The notes beneath the pieces are model-generated. The model was not told the DNA's origin. It ran no database searches and saw only the letters and a list, made by a program, of their open reading frames with translations. Made by a program: the position numbers and the translations under genes. A DNA stretch of 64,000 bases from Cyclobacteriaceae bacterium (GTDB taxonomy: Bacteria; Bacteroidota; Bacteroidia; Cytophagales; Cyclobacteriaceae): the NCBI GenBank assembly GCA_016787665.1, contig JAEUUC010000002.1, positions 62,001-126,000 on the forward strand, read 5' to 3'. Shown here one piece after another: positions 20,006 through 28,966 of the stretch; the stretch's first letter is position 1; each line of letters starts with the position of its first letter.

Positions 20006-21628
20006 TTAATTCTTCATCAGCTTGAATACTACAGTCTCCTGGTTTGTCTGCACCCTGACCAAATACAGACCACTCGTCAACGAAACCACATCGAGTTGAA
20101 GGGGGTTGGTGCTCTGCCAATTGATTTCGCTCTCGTATTCCAGGCACGTTCGGCCCATCAAATCGGTAATGATCACTTTGACGGGCTGCTCGGGTTGATC
20201 CTTAAACGAAATAGTTAGCGGTGTATCTACCGGGTTGGGATACAACGTAATGTTATCGCGGTTGTCCTGGGCCAATAGATAACGAACGGCCGCATAAAAG
20301 TTGGGAATTCCATAGCCCATAAATTGATCTGGCCGTGAAGCCATGCTGGCCGAACCTTTAATTGCCTGAACCACGGTTGCGGATGTCCAGGAAGGACCGT
20401 ATTGAAGTAATCCTCCCGCTAATCCGGCAACCAAGGGACTGGCCAGCGAAGTACCCGATGCGGTTGACACATTACCGGCCTGGTTGATCACCGTGGTGCC
20501 GGACCCAAGGGCCATGACATCCGGCTTAATCCGATTATCGGCTGTTGGCCCAGTCGAGCTAAACCCCACGCGCAGGCCTGTACTATTGACAGCACCTATC
20601 GCTAAGATTCCATCGGCATCGGCCGGAGGCGTGACTAATTTCCATGAAATAGCTCCCTCATTGCCCGCGGAACACACGACAATCATTCCCCGATCGCGGG
20701 CCATCGCGGCAGCCCGGGTCACCACCGCCCGATCTCCTGTGAGATCGGACTTGGCATAGTTCATAGCCGGGTCGTCAAAATCGTAATAACCCAGCGATGA
20801 GTTGATCACGTCAACTCCTGCACTATCGGCACGCTCGGCAGCGATCGTCCAGTTGTATTCCTCGATGCGGTATTCGCTGGCCACATCCTCGGTCAAAAAC
20901 ATCAGGTAGGATGCGTTGGGCAGCGCGCCCAGGTAGGTGGACGTTTGACCAGCTAAAACGGACATCACTTCGGTGCCGTGATCATCACGCTCGTACACGC
21001 CACTGCGGTTGTTGACAAAGTTATACGTATACAACACCCGGCTACCCGAAAAAAGATGTTGGAAGGGTGCTGTTGTATTCACACCAATGAAACCGCTGTC
21101 GAATATGCCCACCCAAACGCCTTCGCCCCGATAACCAGAGGCGTGCATTTGGTCGATTCCAATTTGAGTCAGCTGGGTCCGTGTGGCTGTTCCCGAAGAC
21201 GTGCCTTCCGTTGCCTCGCGATCGCGTTTGCGCTGCCGCCCCCACGAGGAGGATTTCGGACCAGGCGCGATCAACACGACCGAGGATACGATCGGCAATG
21301 CAACCAAGGCGACCCGCTGCGATTCCGTGGCTTCCACGATTACACCATTTCGCCATCGCGAGGCGAACAGTACCGCTGCCCCGGTAGTTTGTACGGTGGA
21401 AACATAGGCCGGTGTAACCGGTAAATCATCGATCGTTACGGCTACCTGGTTGCGGCTGCGCCTTGCCAAACTTCTTTCCGACAGGTAATCACCGGGGGAC
21501 GTGAGCGAATAAGGCGTATTGGCCTTGTCGCGGAATGAGACAAAGTACCGGTTGACCTGCGCAAACACCGGCATCGTCATTAACGTGCACAGAACTCCGG
21601 CCAGCCATTTATTCACGACCAAATTCAA
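20006..21628 (-). CDS. Subtilisin-like (S8) serine peptidase with type IX secretion sorting domain
   Basis: 540 residues. A signal peptide ends VFAQ (residue 24). An inhibitor-like pro-region is followed by the S8 catalytic domain with Asp177 (IFDSG), His217 (DDHGTEV), oxyanion Asn323 (SAGNEG) and Ser394 (SGTSLASP). A Por-secretion C-terminal domain starts with LYPNPVDTPLTISF near residue 465 and ends LYLVRVQTNQETVVFKLMKN-like strands. The protein should cross the outer membrane through the T9SS and be released or surface-attached after removal of the sorting domain. Its start overlaps the upstream lipoprotein gene by 20 bp. Confidence 0.95.
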   Translation of the reverse strand: MNLVVNKWLAGVLCTLMTMPVFAQVNRYFVSFRDKANTPYSLTSPGDYLSERSLARRSRNQVAVTIDDLPVTPAYVSTVQTTGAAVLFASRWRNGVIVEATESQRVALVALPIVSSVVLIAPGPKSSSWGRQRKRDREATEGTSSGTATRTQLTQIGIDQMHASGYRGEGVWVGIFDSGFIGVNTTAPFQHLFSGSRVLYTYNFVNNRSGVYERDDHGTEVMSVLAGQTSTYLGALPNASYLMFLTEDVASEYRIEEYNWTIAAERADSAGVDVINSSLGYYDFDDPAMNYAKSDLTGDRAVVTRAAAMARDRGMIVVCSAGNEGAISWKLVTPPADADGILAIGAVNSTGLRVGFSSTGPTADNRIKPDVMALGSGTTVINQAGNVSTASGTSLASPLVAGLAGGLLQYGPSWTSATVVQAIKGSASMASRPDQFMGYGIPNFYAAVRYLLAQDNRDNITLYPNPVDTPLTISFKDQPEQPVKVIITDLMGRTCLEYESEINWQSTNPLQLDVVSLTSGLYLVRVQTNQETVVFKLMKN

Positions 21629-22289
21629 TTAGTGCCATCTTCTCGACAAGGCCTTGTTTCACAATTTCTTTTCCCAGTCGGGGCGGATCGGTATAGTACT
21701 CCAACTGGGTTACTTCGCGTGTCACCAATCCCACATTTTCCGCGTACACTTCGTGGCGAAGATCCCGGAAGACTATCCGATCGTCTAGTTCAGCCTGATT
21801 TACGCGCAGTGTCCGGGGAAATGATAATCCCGTAGACGTTTCGAAGGGCTCATTGAACGACACGACCCTATACTCCTCCGCCTCTTTCGCATTTAAGGCA
21901 TTCCCGTTCCAGCTTCGACCCTCGAATAGCGGGAAACCTAGTTTAACGTAGCTCAATCCATTTTCCTGTTGAACGGCCTCCAGGCTATTTTTCCGAATCA
22001 ATCCGCTACCTTCATTGATCCAGGGGCCCTGAGGCTGGTTCCGCCTGGCCTGCTCAACGCGGTATGAGTAACCACCTTCTGCATTCAGCAGTGAGTCAGT
22101 CACGCGAAGCCGGATCTCAAATTGCGCTGACGAAACACTGGTGGGCGTAGTGACGGTTTGTTCAACGGCATACGTCCAAAACAAACCACCCGCCACCGGA
22201 AAAAACTGGCTGCCGGACTGCACGGGAGCTGGCGGCTCATTCTCGCAGGCCACCAGCAGAACCAACCACACGCCAATCCATTTTCTCAT
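21609..22289 (-). CDS. Lipoprotein of unknown function
   Basis: 226 residues from the ATG at 22289; a Met four codons earlier is possible but gives a poorer signal. The N-terminus is a lipoprotein signal with LVAC and acidic residues after the Cys (CENEPP). The body is predicted mostly beta (GGYSYRVEQARRN, YVKLGFPLFEGRSW, YRVVSFNEP), resembling small Bacteroidota envelope lipoproteins. It overlaps the start of the S8 peptidase gene, suggesting translational coupling. I do not recognise a family. Confidence 0.8.
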   Translation of the reverse strand: MRKWIGVWLVLLVACENEPPAPVQSGSQFFPVAGGLFWTYAVEQTVTTPTSVSSAQFEIRLRVTDSLLNAEGGYSYRVEQARRNQPQGPWINEGSGLIRKNSLEAVQQENGLSYVKLGFPLFEGRSWNGNALNAKEAEEYRVVSFNEPFETSTGLSFPRTLRVNQAELDDRIVFRDLRHEVYAENVGLVTREVTQLEYYTDPPRLGKEIVKQGLVEKMALIEFGRE

Positions 22290-22386
22290 GATCGCCAGCA
22301 AAGGTACCGAAAGGACGTTATTCTTCTCATCGCAATACCAACCCGTTTACCGAAATTTGGGCCAAATCAATCGTTGCATTCGAGCT

Positions 22387-22950
22387 ATGGCGCTAAAAGT
22401 AACCGTGAAGGTAGGAAACATCGTAAACCTGAGCGATGCCCGCTATTGTGCGGGCATGGGTGTGGACTTGCTCGGTTTTCCAACGACTTTGGCACTCGAC
22501 ACGTATCGGGACATCCGAGGATGGGTTACCGGGCCACGTGTGGTATTGGAACTCGCCCCGGAGGAAACAGATGTGCCCAAACTTCTGGAGTCCTTTATTC
22601 CGGATCTGATCCTGGCAACGCCTGCACAGGCCGCTCGTGTTCCATCGTCTTTCCCGGTGATCTTCAGTGGTACAGCACAAGAGGTCCGTTCGCTGCCTGA
22701 CCACGATTTGAAGAGGGCCGCGTATTTTCAATTGAGTAACGTCAGTCTATCAGATTTGCCAGTCGTGCGTACCTTGACAGACATGGCACCCGTATTGGTT
22801 GAGTGGCCCGGTGAAACTGTTTGGGCGCGACTGCAGCAATTGCCCAATTGCGGTCTTGCCTTGCAGGGTTCAGCCGAGGAAAAACCAGGCCTTAAGGATT
22901 TCGACTACCTGAGCGAAATCCTGGAGCAACTCGAAATCAGCGGGGAATGA
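22387..22950 (+). CDS. TrpF-like (phosphoribosylanthranilate isomerase) protein lacking catalytic residues
   Basis: 187 residues from the ATG at 22387. The first strand and helix read VKVGNIVNLSDARYCAGMGV, which lines up with the TrpF start KICGxTxxEDA. The catalytic Cys is Gly and the next Gly is Asn. The C-terminus LQGSAEEKPGLKDFDYLSEI matches the TrpF ending SSGVExxPGxKDxxKI. The central general-acid Asp position appears as Glu (VLVEWPG), and the Gly-rich phosphate loop is not evident. No other trp gene is adjacent. It is therefore a TIM-barrel relative, shorter than normal TrpF (about 205), and probably not an isomerase. Its end overlaps the convergent response regulator gene by 14 bp. 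Confidence 0.8.
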   Translation: MALKVTVKVGNIVNLSDARYCAGMGVDLLGFPTTLALDTYRDIRGWVTGPRVVLELAPEETDVPKLLESFIPDLILATPAQAARVPSSFPVIFSGTAQEVRSLPDHDLKRAAYFQLSNVSLSDLPVVRTLTDMAPVLVEWPGETVWARLQQLPNCGLALQGSAEEKPGLKDFDYLSEILEQLEISGE

Positions 22951-23617
22951 ATTTGTATTTGTCTTCGCTCAGGCGCATAATCCACCCCACGCCCAGTTTC
23001 TGCGACAACTTTTCCAGATAAGTATCCACCGACAAGGAACCGGAATAAATTTCAGAGCCCCAGATATTTCCAATCAGGTTTTCGCGTGTGATGACCTTGC
23101 GCGGATTCTGAGCGAGAAAAAACAGCAGGTCAAGTTCCGGGCGAGCCAGGGGTATCTTTTCGCCAGCCAGCACTGCAAGTGATTTTGTCCGGCTCACCTG
23201 TAGTCCCCCGACCTTAACCTCACTCAAACTCTTGCGAATCACAAAGTGCCGCTTCAAGACGGCTACTACCCGGTTTGTGAGCAACCGAAGACCCACAATC
23301 TTTTCAATGAAATCATCGGCTCCCGCATTCAGCGCTGGTTCCTGTAGCAGCGTTTCTGAACGCGCAGTGAGGAAGAAAATGTAGGCCTCTTTAAACTTTT
23401 CCATTCTCCGGAACTGTCGGCAAAGATCCAAGCCGTTGATGAATGGCATCATGATGTCCAGAATGATCAGGTCGGGGGAAAAACCAAGTGCTTCACCCAC
23501 GGCCTCGCGACTGTCTTCCACCGTGCGTACCTTGAAACCTTCTTTCTCCAAATTGTATTTTAACAACGCCAGAATGTCGGCATCATCATCCACCACCAAT
23601 ACCCGTGTCTTGCTCAT
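22937..23617 (-). CDS. Orphan response regulator with divergent winged-helix output domain
   Basis: 226 residues from the ATG at 23617 (MSKTRVLVVDDDAD). The receiver domain has the acidic pocket VVDDDAD, phospho-acceptor Asp in IILDIMMP (residue 54), Thr in FLTARS, and a Lys in FIEKIVG. The output region matches an OmpR/PhoB winged helix through TRENLIGNIWG and VDTYLEKLSQKLG. The usual closing hairpin (GxGYxF) is replaced by RLSEDKYKFIP. No histidine kinase gene is nearby, so its partner is unknown. The DNA-binding helix is altered but not obviously broken. Confidence 0.9.
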   Translation of the reverse strand: MSKTRVLVVDDDADILALLKYNLEKEGFKVRTVEDSREAVGEALGFSPDLIILDIMMPFINGLDLCRQFRRMEKFKEAYIFFLTARSETLLQEPALNAGADDFIEKIVGLRLLTNRVVAVLKRHFVIRKSLSEVKVGGLQVSRTKSLAVLAGEKIPLARPELDLLFFLAQNPRKVITRENLIGNIWGSEIYSGSLSVDTYLEKLSQKLGVGWIMRLSEDKYKFIPR

Positions 23618-23699
23618 GACGTATGCCAAGATGAGCATATGATGTTATCTGAACTTTACAGGCGTATTAAATCAGAAAAGTTCTGCGAAATACTTTCCC

Positions 23700-24686
23700 C
23701 TATATGACCCGTGTCATCAGGTGGTCTACGGCAGCACCCGCCACATCCGGGAAGAAGACATCCAAAGGTTTGGCTGAGTCAATCCAAGCTTCAATCTTTG
23801 GCAACTGCTTGCGTTTCACTTTCTTCAAGACCGGCACCCCGAGTTTCTTCAACGCGGCCGCGTTGCAGTGCTGCTCATATTGGCTTTTCATGGGTACCAC
23901 CATTAGTTTTTTATTCAGGTGAAGAACTTCTGCCGGGGTTTCAAAACCAGCTCCGGTCAGCACCCCCTCTGCAGACAGCAGACTCTCGACAAACTCCGCA
24001 CCGCTTACCGGATAAACCGAAATACGCCCGATGTGGTAAGGTTGCCGGGTGTGCTTCGAAAAAATATGCCAGCGCACTTTGGGCCATTTCATGAATAACT
24101 CCACGAGTTTTTTGTCATCATAGGCAGGCAAATAGCACGTGTAATGCCCTTTGTTCGTGGTCTTGGCTTCTCGAATAACTTTCCGGACAACAGGCTGAAA
24201 GATATTTTTGTCGTACTCCTTAAAGTGAAAACCAACATATTTCTTCACCGGGGCATACTTTTTCAATATCCACTCACCGAATGGGTCTTGCCTTCGTGGC
24301 CGGGGCGATTTCTTTGACAATAGCGCGGACTGATGACTGAGTCCAACACACGGGATATTTTTCTTCCGGCATGCCCAGGCCGTAATTGGCTCAAAGTCAT
24401 TGACGACCAGATCATAGCGCTCGACCGGGAAGTTATTGATCTCATTCAGGAGATCGCCCGACCGGGTCTCCACAAAAGTTTTGTAAAAATCAATGCCACC
24501 CCGCTTGCCAAAGTAGAAACTCAAACCCTTTGACGTGTACTTAACCGGGTAAGGCAACCTGACTTCCGCTTGAGCTCCGCTCACCAACAAATCCAGTTCG
24601 CCATACCGGCTCAATTCGGGGATGATATCGACCGCTCTGGACAGATGGCCATTGCCGGTTCCCTGGATGGCGTAGAGTATCTTCAT
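23700..24686 (-). CDS. Glycosyltransferase, MJ1255-like (GT28/UDP-glycosyltransferase fold)
   Basis: 328 residues. It starts MKILYAIQGTGNGHLSRA, the Gly-rich first loop of GT-B enzymes in the MJ1255 (TIGR00661) family. The donor-side motif is in GVLTGAGFETPAEVLHLNKK, followed by VPMKSQYEQHCNAAALKKLG. The acceptor is unknown; a glycolipid or envelope glycan is plausible. Its ATG overlaps the stop of the phosphoesterase gene by 4 bp, so the two are translationally coupled and likely work in one lipid or glycan pathway. Confidence 0.88.
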   Translation of the reverse strand: MKILYAIQGTGNGHLSRAVDIIPELSRYGELDLLVSGAQAEVRLPYPVKYTSKGLSFYFGKRGGIDFYKTFVETRSGDLLNEINNFPVERYDLVVNDFEPITAWACRKKNIPCVGLSHQSALLSKKSPRPRRQDPFGEWILKKYAPVKKYVGFHFKEYDKNIFQPVVRKVIREAKTTNKGHYTCYLPAYDDKKLVELFMKWPKVRWHIFSKHTRQPYHIGRISVYPVSGAEFVESLLSAEGVLTGAGFETPAEVLHLNKKLMVVPMKSQYEQHCNAAALKKLGVPVLKKVKRKQLPKIEAWIDSAKPLDVFFPDVAGAAVDHLMTRVI

Positions 24687-25543
24687 TTCGTTTTGCCGGA
24701 AAGAAATTCCGAAACAAGGTCCTTAAAAATCTCATCATTATCCAGATCACCGCGCATGTGTTTCGGAAGTTTGATGTTTTGCGCGTACAGATCGTCCTGA
24801 TACCGATAAATGCGCCAAACACCCTGATGATACTCGAGCGCGGTTAGGTTTTCAACCCAGTCACCGGAATTGAGATAGGTCACCTCGCCTTTGGGTGTCA
24901 CAATTTTTCGCATTTCCGGATGATGGATGTGCCCGCAAACCACATAGTCATACCCGTTGGCAATCGCAATCTCCGCTGCGGTCTGCTCAAAGTTATTGAT
25001 GAACGTAACCGCTTGTTTGACACTGTCCTTCACCCGCTTCGAGAGAGAAATGCGCCCGCGGCCCAACGACTTGGAAATGAAATTGACCGCTGCATTCAGC
25101 AGGATAAGCAGATCGTATCCGATAGCCCCGAGCCGGGCAATCCATTTTGAATAACGCATGGTGACATCAAAAACATCGCCATGAAACAGCCAGGCCCTCT
25201 TGCCGTTCAAGGCAATTACCTTCTTGTTCTCAATTTGAAAATTACCCAGTCTGAAACCGGCAAACTTTCGCAGCATTTCATCGTGATTGCCGGTCAGGTA
25301 GGTAATCTTGGTGTTTCCTTTGGCGATAAGGCCGGTCAGGTGTTTGATCACCAGCATATGAGACTTCGGCCAATATCTTTTGCTGAATTGCCACATGTCA
25401 ATAATGTCGCCATTCAATACCAAACGTTTGGGCTTTATGGTCTTGAGGTACCGAAGAAGCTCTTCAGAGTGGCAGCCATAGGTGCCGAGGTGAATATCCG
25501 ACAAAACAACCAATTCAACCTCGCGCTTGCGCTTTTTTGCCAT
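24683..25543 (-). CDS. LpxH-like metallophosphoesterase (UDP-2,3-diacylglucosamine diphosphatase family)
   Basis: 286 residues. Calcineurin-type metal motifs are in order: SDIHLGTYG (Asp15, His17), NGDIIDMW, TGNHDE, a His in LFHGDVFD and VCGHIHHPE. This pattern is that of LpxH and its relatives, which remove UMP from UDP-diacylglucosamine in lipid A synthesis. The long central helical region (about 130-190) is like the 'UDP-2,3-diacylglucosamine diphosphatase' paralogues of Bacteroidota rather than E. coli LpxH, so the substrate is not certain. It is coupled to the following glycosyltransferase. Confidence 0.88.
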   Translation of the reverse strand: MAKKRKREVELVVLSDIHLGTYGCHSEELLRYLKTIKPKRLVLNGDIIDMWQFSKRYWPKSHMLVIKHLTGLIAKGNTKITYLTGNHDEMLRKFAGFRLGNFQIENKKVIALNGKRAWLFHGDVFDVTMRYSKWIARLGAIGYDLLILLNAAVNFISKSLGRGRISLSKRVKDSVKQAVTFINNFEQTAAEIAIANGYDYVVCGHIHHPEMRKIVTPKGEVTYLNSGDWVENLTALEYHQGVWRIYRYQDDLYAQNIKLPKHMRGDLDNDEIFKDLVSEFLSGKTK

Positions 25544-25550
25544 GTTTAGG

Positions 25551-25578
25551 CAAAGGTAAGCCGCCCATTCAGGCCAAA
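25551..25578 (-). promoter_or_regulatory. Candidate promoter of the LpxH-like/glycosyltransferase pair
   Basis: Minus-strand TACCTTTG (25558-25551) matches TAnnTTTG, with TTTG at 25578-25575 and a short 16-bp spacer. The -7 box ends only 7 bp before the ATG at 25543, again predicting an almost leaderless message. Confidence 0.38.
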
Positions 25579-25603
25579 GATCAAGGACTATGTTATTAAA
25601 CTG

Positions 25604-26266
25604 TTATGCAGACGTGAAGGCAAAGCGAAGGTATTTGATGGTTTCACCTTTCGCGGCAAACATCTCCTCGTAGCGCGTCTTAATATCAAAGCACTCGGCC
25701 CGCAGATCAGACGAATACAAATCATGCGTGTAGACGAGGCCATGCACATCCGTACGATTCCGCAGCAGGTCCAGGGTAAAATCAAAAAGCGGAGTATTGT
25801 CCGTTTTGAACCGCACCCACCCGCCTGGCTTGACCAGCCTTTTATACATGTCCAAGTACCGCGTACTGGTAAGTCTGCGTTTGATGTCGCGTTTGCGCGG
25901 TCGCGGATCTGGGAAGGTAATCCACAGTTCATCCACTTCGGCCGGCTCAAAGAAACTCTCAACAAACAAAATATCGGTGCGTAAGAACCCCACATTAGTC
26001 AGTTGTTCTTCAACGGCCCAGGTGCTGCCTTTCCACAGGCGGTCGCCCTTTTTGTCGATGCCAATAAAATTTCGATCTGGAAACTGTCGGGCAAGGTTCA
26101 CGGTATATTCACCCCTTCCACAGGCCAACTCAACGGTTATCGGTTGGCGAGATGGAAAATAGCGTTCATTCCATCGTCCTTTAATCTCCTTAAAGATCTC
26201 CTTGCCTGGCTCCAGCACATTGTCACGCTGAGCCACAACTGCAAACCGTTTTAACTTTCCCTTCAC
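25604..26266 (-). CDS. trmB: tRNA (guanine46-N7)-methyltransferase
   Basis: 220 residues. It methylates G46 in the variable loop of many tRNAs using SAM. The SAM pocket is VELACGRGEYTVNLA with GIDKKGDR. The family motif appears as LWITFPDPRPRKRD followed by KRRLTSTRYLDMYKRLVKPGG, and the substrate-side KTDN follows. It starts 8 bp after the end of folC on the same strand, so they are probably co-transcribed. Confidence 0.96.
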   Translation of the reverse strand: MKGKLKRFAVVAQRDNVLEPGKEIFKEIKGRWNERYFPSRQPITVELACGRGEYTVNLARQFPDRNFIGIDKKGDRLWKGSTWAVEEQLTNVGFLRTDILFVESFFEPAEVDELWITFPDPRPRKRDIKRRLTSTRYLDMYKRLVKPGGWVRFKTDNTPLFDFTLDLLRNRTDVHGLVYTHDLYSSDLRAECFDIKTRYEEMFAAKGETIKYLRFAFTSA

Positions 26267-26274
26267 GGCCGCAA

Positions 26275-27549
26275 TTATAACTGATCCAATTCGGCTACTA
26301 CAAACGTGCTGCCACCAATAAAAATCAGGTCATCCCCCCCTGCCGCTGAACGCGCAGCCGCCAATGCCTGGTTGACATCGGGAATGACTAGACCTTGCAA
26401 TCCAAAACCGGCCGCCTTTTCGGCCAGTTCGCGGGCGGGCATTGCCCGGGGAATTCGGGCCTCGCAGAAATAGTACTGTGCCTCGGTGGGCAACAACGCC
26501 AATATGCCGGTGATATCCTTGTCGCGTACACTACCCCAAACGATGTGTAAATGGTTGTACTTCTGCTTCTGCAGTTGGGTAACTACTTCGCGAACGCCAT
26601 CAAAATTGTGACCGGTATCGCAAATAGTCAGCGGGTAATCGGACAACCGCTGCCAGCGTCCTTTCAATCCAGTCAACTCCACCACACGTTCAATTCCTTC
26701 CCGCAGGTGTGCCTCCGAAATTTGCCAGCCTTGTTCGCGAAGCAGCAAAGCCGAACAAACCACCCCCGCTATGTTCTTGCGCTGATAATCGCCTTTGAGT
26801 TGTGGTATCAGCCGGAACGATGACTTTCCATCTATACCAATTTCAAAACCACCCGACACGTCAGTGACTGTGACCCGATCGGTGGCAAACGTGCAGACCG
26901 AATTCAGTTCGCGTGCCTTCCGAATAAAGACCTCGTCCGTCTCAGGTTGATGTTCACTGATGACGACCGGTTTTCCGGCTTTGATAATGCCCGCCTTCTC
27001 ACCTGCAATTTTAGGCAGTGTATCACCCAGCATGTCCATATGATCCCAGCCGATATTGGTAATAAGCGACAACTCGGGTTCTATGACATTGGTTGAGTCA
27101 AGTCGCCCACCCAGCCCGACCTCCAGAATGGCGATATCCACTTTTTGTTCGGCAAAGTACTCTAAGGCCATCGCCACGGTTAACTCGAAAAACGAAGGAC
27201 GAATCTCCGCAATCCAATCGCTCGCTCGCTCGGTGAAGCGAATCACAAAATTCTGGGAAACCTCGGTGCCGTTTACTTTGATCCGCTCAGTGAACGATTT
27301 GAGATGAGGAGACGTATACAAACCGGTGCGATACCCGGCTGACTGGAAAACAGCCGCCAGCATGTGAGACGAGCTGCCCTTGCCGTTAGTACCCGCTACA
27401 TGCACAAACTTAAGATTCCGGTGCGGGTTACCCAGCCGGGCGCAGAGGGCCAGGGTATTCGTTAAATCTTTTTTGAATGCCATTGCACCCACGCGCTGAT
27501 ACATGGGTAACTGGGCGTACAAAAATTCAACTGCCTGCTGATAGTTCAT
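26275..27549 (-). CDS. folC: Bifunctional folylpolyglutamate synthase / dihydrofolate synthase
   Basis: 424 residues. It joins glutamate to dihydropteroate and lengthens folate polyglutamates in the cytoplasm (Mur-ligase fold). The P-loop VAGTNGKGSSSHML is followed by TGLYTSPHLKSFTERIKVNG. The second-domain motif is DTGHNFDGV. The length is normal. A terminator for the upstream porin gene sits directly before its ATG, so folC likely has its own promoter, though none matched the consensus. Confidence 0.96.
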   Translation of the reverse strand: MNYQQAVEFLYAQLPMYQRVGAMAFKKDLTNTLALCARLGNPHRNLKFVHVAGTNGKGSSSHMLAAVFQSAGYRTGLYTSPHLKSFTERIKVNGTEVSQNFVIRFTERASDWIAEIRPSFFELTVAMALEYFAEQKVDIAILEVGLGGRLDSTNVIEPELSLITNIGWDHMDMLGDTLPKIAGEKAGIIKAGKPVVISEHQPETDEVFIRKARELNSVCTFATDRVTVTDVSGGFEIGIDGKSSFRLIPQLKGDYQRKNIAGVVCSALLLREQGWQISEAHLREGIERVVELTGLKGRWQRLSDYPLTICDTGHNFDGVREVVTQLQKQKYNHLHIVWGSVRDKDITGILALLPTEAQYYFCEARIPRAMPARELAEKAAGFGLQGLVIPDVNQALAAARSAAGGDDLIFIGGSTFVVAELDQL

Positions 27550-27550
27550 A

Positions 27551-27580
27551 AAACAGAAAAAGCCATTCAGGCGAATGGCT
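27551..27580 (-). terminator. Intrinsic terminator after porin-family gene
   Basis: Stem AGCCATTC (27561-27568) and GAATGGCT (27573-27580) with a 4-base loop. On the minus strand it is followed by a T-rich tract (complement of 27551-27560). It ends the 27603-28211 transcript 2 bp before the folC start. Confidence 0.75.
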
Positions 27581-27602
27581 CTTCAAGTAAGGTCTGCCGA
27601 GA

Positions 27603-28211
27603 TTAGTTCCCGAACTTCAAAAGCTTGAAACCCACTGATATTTGAAACACCTGATTTTTGGCTTCTTGCGTTTGCGCAGCATCATCAAAAACTTCTGACA
27701 AACCAAGATTATAACGGGCGTCCAATGTCAATCCGAACGGTGCATCGAAGCCCAGTCCCAAGCCGGCACTGATATCAGAGCCTTTTAGCAGATCTTTGAT
27801 ATCGGATACTTGACCGGTCAGGGGGTCAGTGCCTTCAGCCTTTGTGACAAAACCGAACTGAGGACCGGCTTGCAGGTTAAGACCGCCTATGAGATAGAAT
27901 TTCAACATCACCGGAATATTGATGTAGTTCACATTCTGTTCAAAACTTGAACCACTGATCTCCAGGTTGGTGCCCTGCTGCGAAAAGATAATCTCCGGTT
28001 GAATCCCAATTTTAGTGAGTTTAATCAAGGCAAAAGCTCCTCCGTGGAAGCCGGTTCGGTTCTTATAGTTTTCGCCCAGACTTGCATCCGTGTTGATGTT
28101 GGCAAAGTTTGGACCGGCCTTTATGCCAATGGCAAATTGTGCCTGTCCAAAAGAAGTATCAGCGAAAAATACCCCAACCAATGCGAGACATCCGATGATT
28201 GATTTTTTCAT
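27603..28211 (-). CDS. Porin-family outer-membrane beta-barrel protein
   Basis: 202 residues from the ATG at 28211. The open frame extends further upstream without signal-like sequence, so this start, which gives the signal peptide MKKSIIGCLALVGVFF...SFGQ, is preferred. Alternating strands include FAIGIKAGPNFANIN, IGIQPEIIFSQQGTNLE and LNLQAGPQFGFVTKA, ending FQISVGFKLLKFGN, a typical barrel C-terminus. The same layout occurs in the neighbour at 28355-28936, and the two read as paralogues. No ligand can be named. A terminator separates the genes. Confidence 0.88.
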   Translation of the reverse strand: MKKSIIGCLALVGVFFADTSFGQAQFAIGIKAGPNFANINTDASLGENYKNRTGFHGGAFALIKLTKIGIQPEIIFSQQGTNLEISGSSFEQNVNYINIPVMLKFYLIGGLNLQAGPQFGFVTKAEGTDPLTGQVSDIKDLLKGSDISAGLGLGFDAPFGLTLDARYNLGLSEVFDDAAQTQEAKNQVFQISVGFKLLKFGN

Positions 28212-28300
28212 GTGTTGTAACCGTTGTTTAGTACAAAGAAACTGAAAATTTGTCCGAAAAAGAAGGCGCTGATCACGCCTTTGGGCTATTCCATAAGGAA

Positions 28301-28336
28301 ACAAAAAAGGCTGCCGTTGCCGGCAGCCTCTTTTTC
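28301..28336 (-). terminator. Intrinsic terminator after second porin-family gene
   Basis: AGGCTGCCG (28308-28316), loop TTGC, CGGCAGCCT (28321-28329). On the minus strand the stem is followed by six T (complement of 28302-28307). It lies 26 bp after the stop at 28355. Confidence 0.88.
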
Positions 28337-28354
28337 AGTTCCTTCGATCACGCA

Positions 28355-28936
28355 TTATTCTCCACCAAAAAGCTTATAGCCCAGGTAAATCTGGAAACTC
28401 GTGTTCTTAAAGCTAATGTCTCCAAGTCCAGGGATGCCTGAAGTATCGATGTCGCTGATGTTTGAAAATCCAAGATAGTACCTCAATCCACCGTTGAATT
28501 TTCCAAAATCAACACCTGCTCCCAGCGAGGCGCCAAAGTCTGTTCCCTTGAATTGATCCTTAATGTCTTGTCCGTCACTTTCAGCGGAGAGCAACAAGCC
28601 AATCTGAGGACCGGCATGCAGGTTAAAATTCTCATTGATGTTGTATCGAAGCAAAATCGGAATATGGAGGTAACCAAACGCATCCGAGATATCACCGGAT
28701 TTTGAACCCATTGATGAGTACAACAACTCTGGCTGCACAGCAAATTTGTCTGAAAGATTGGCCGTCAAATACAGACCGCCAAGCAAGCCGACCTTGGAAT
28801 CACCGCTAACCGAAACACCCAGCGCTTCCGCCTTTTGGTTTGCCAAATTCATGCCCAAACGGATACCACCCGATACTTGGGCAAACGCTGCCGAAGCAAC
28901 AACAACGAAAACAAACGAAAGGAATACTTTTTTCAT
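28355..28936 (-). CDS. Porin-family outer-membrane beta-barrel protein
   Basis: 193 residues. The signal peptide MKKVFLSFVFVVVASAAFAQ is followed by barrel strands: GGIRLGMNLANQKAEA, FAVQPELLYSSMGSK, FNLHAGPQIGLLLSAESDG and the end FQIYLGYKLFGGE. It shares strand order and key phrases (AGPQ-G-, DIKD, KGxDxGASLG) with the 27603-28211 product. The pair therefore looks like an old tandem duplication. A good promoter lies upstream and a terminator downstream, so it is a single-gene unit. Confidence 0.9.
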   Translation of the reverse strand: MKKVFLSFVFVVVASAAFAQVSGGIRLGMNLANQKAEALGVSVSGDSKVGLLGGLYLTANLSDKFAVQPELLYSSMGSKSGDISDAFGYLHIPILLRYNINENFNLHAGPQIGLLLSAESDGQDIKDQFKGTDFGASLGAGVDFGKFNGGLRYYLGFSNISDIDTSGIPGLGDISFKNTSFQIYLGYKLFGGE

Positions 28937-28966
28937 AAAAGTTAGTTTGGTTTAAAAAACTGCCGG

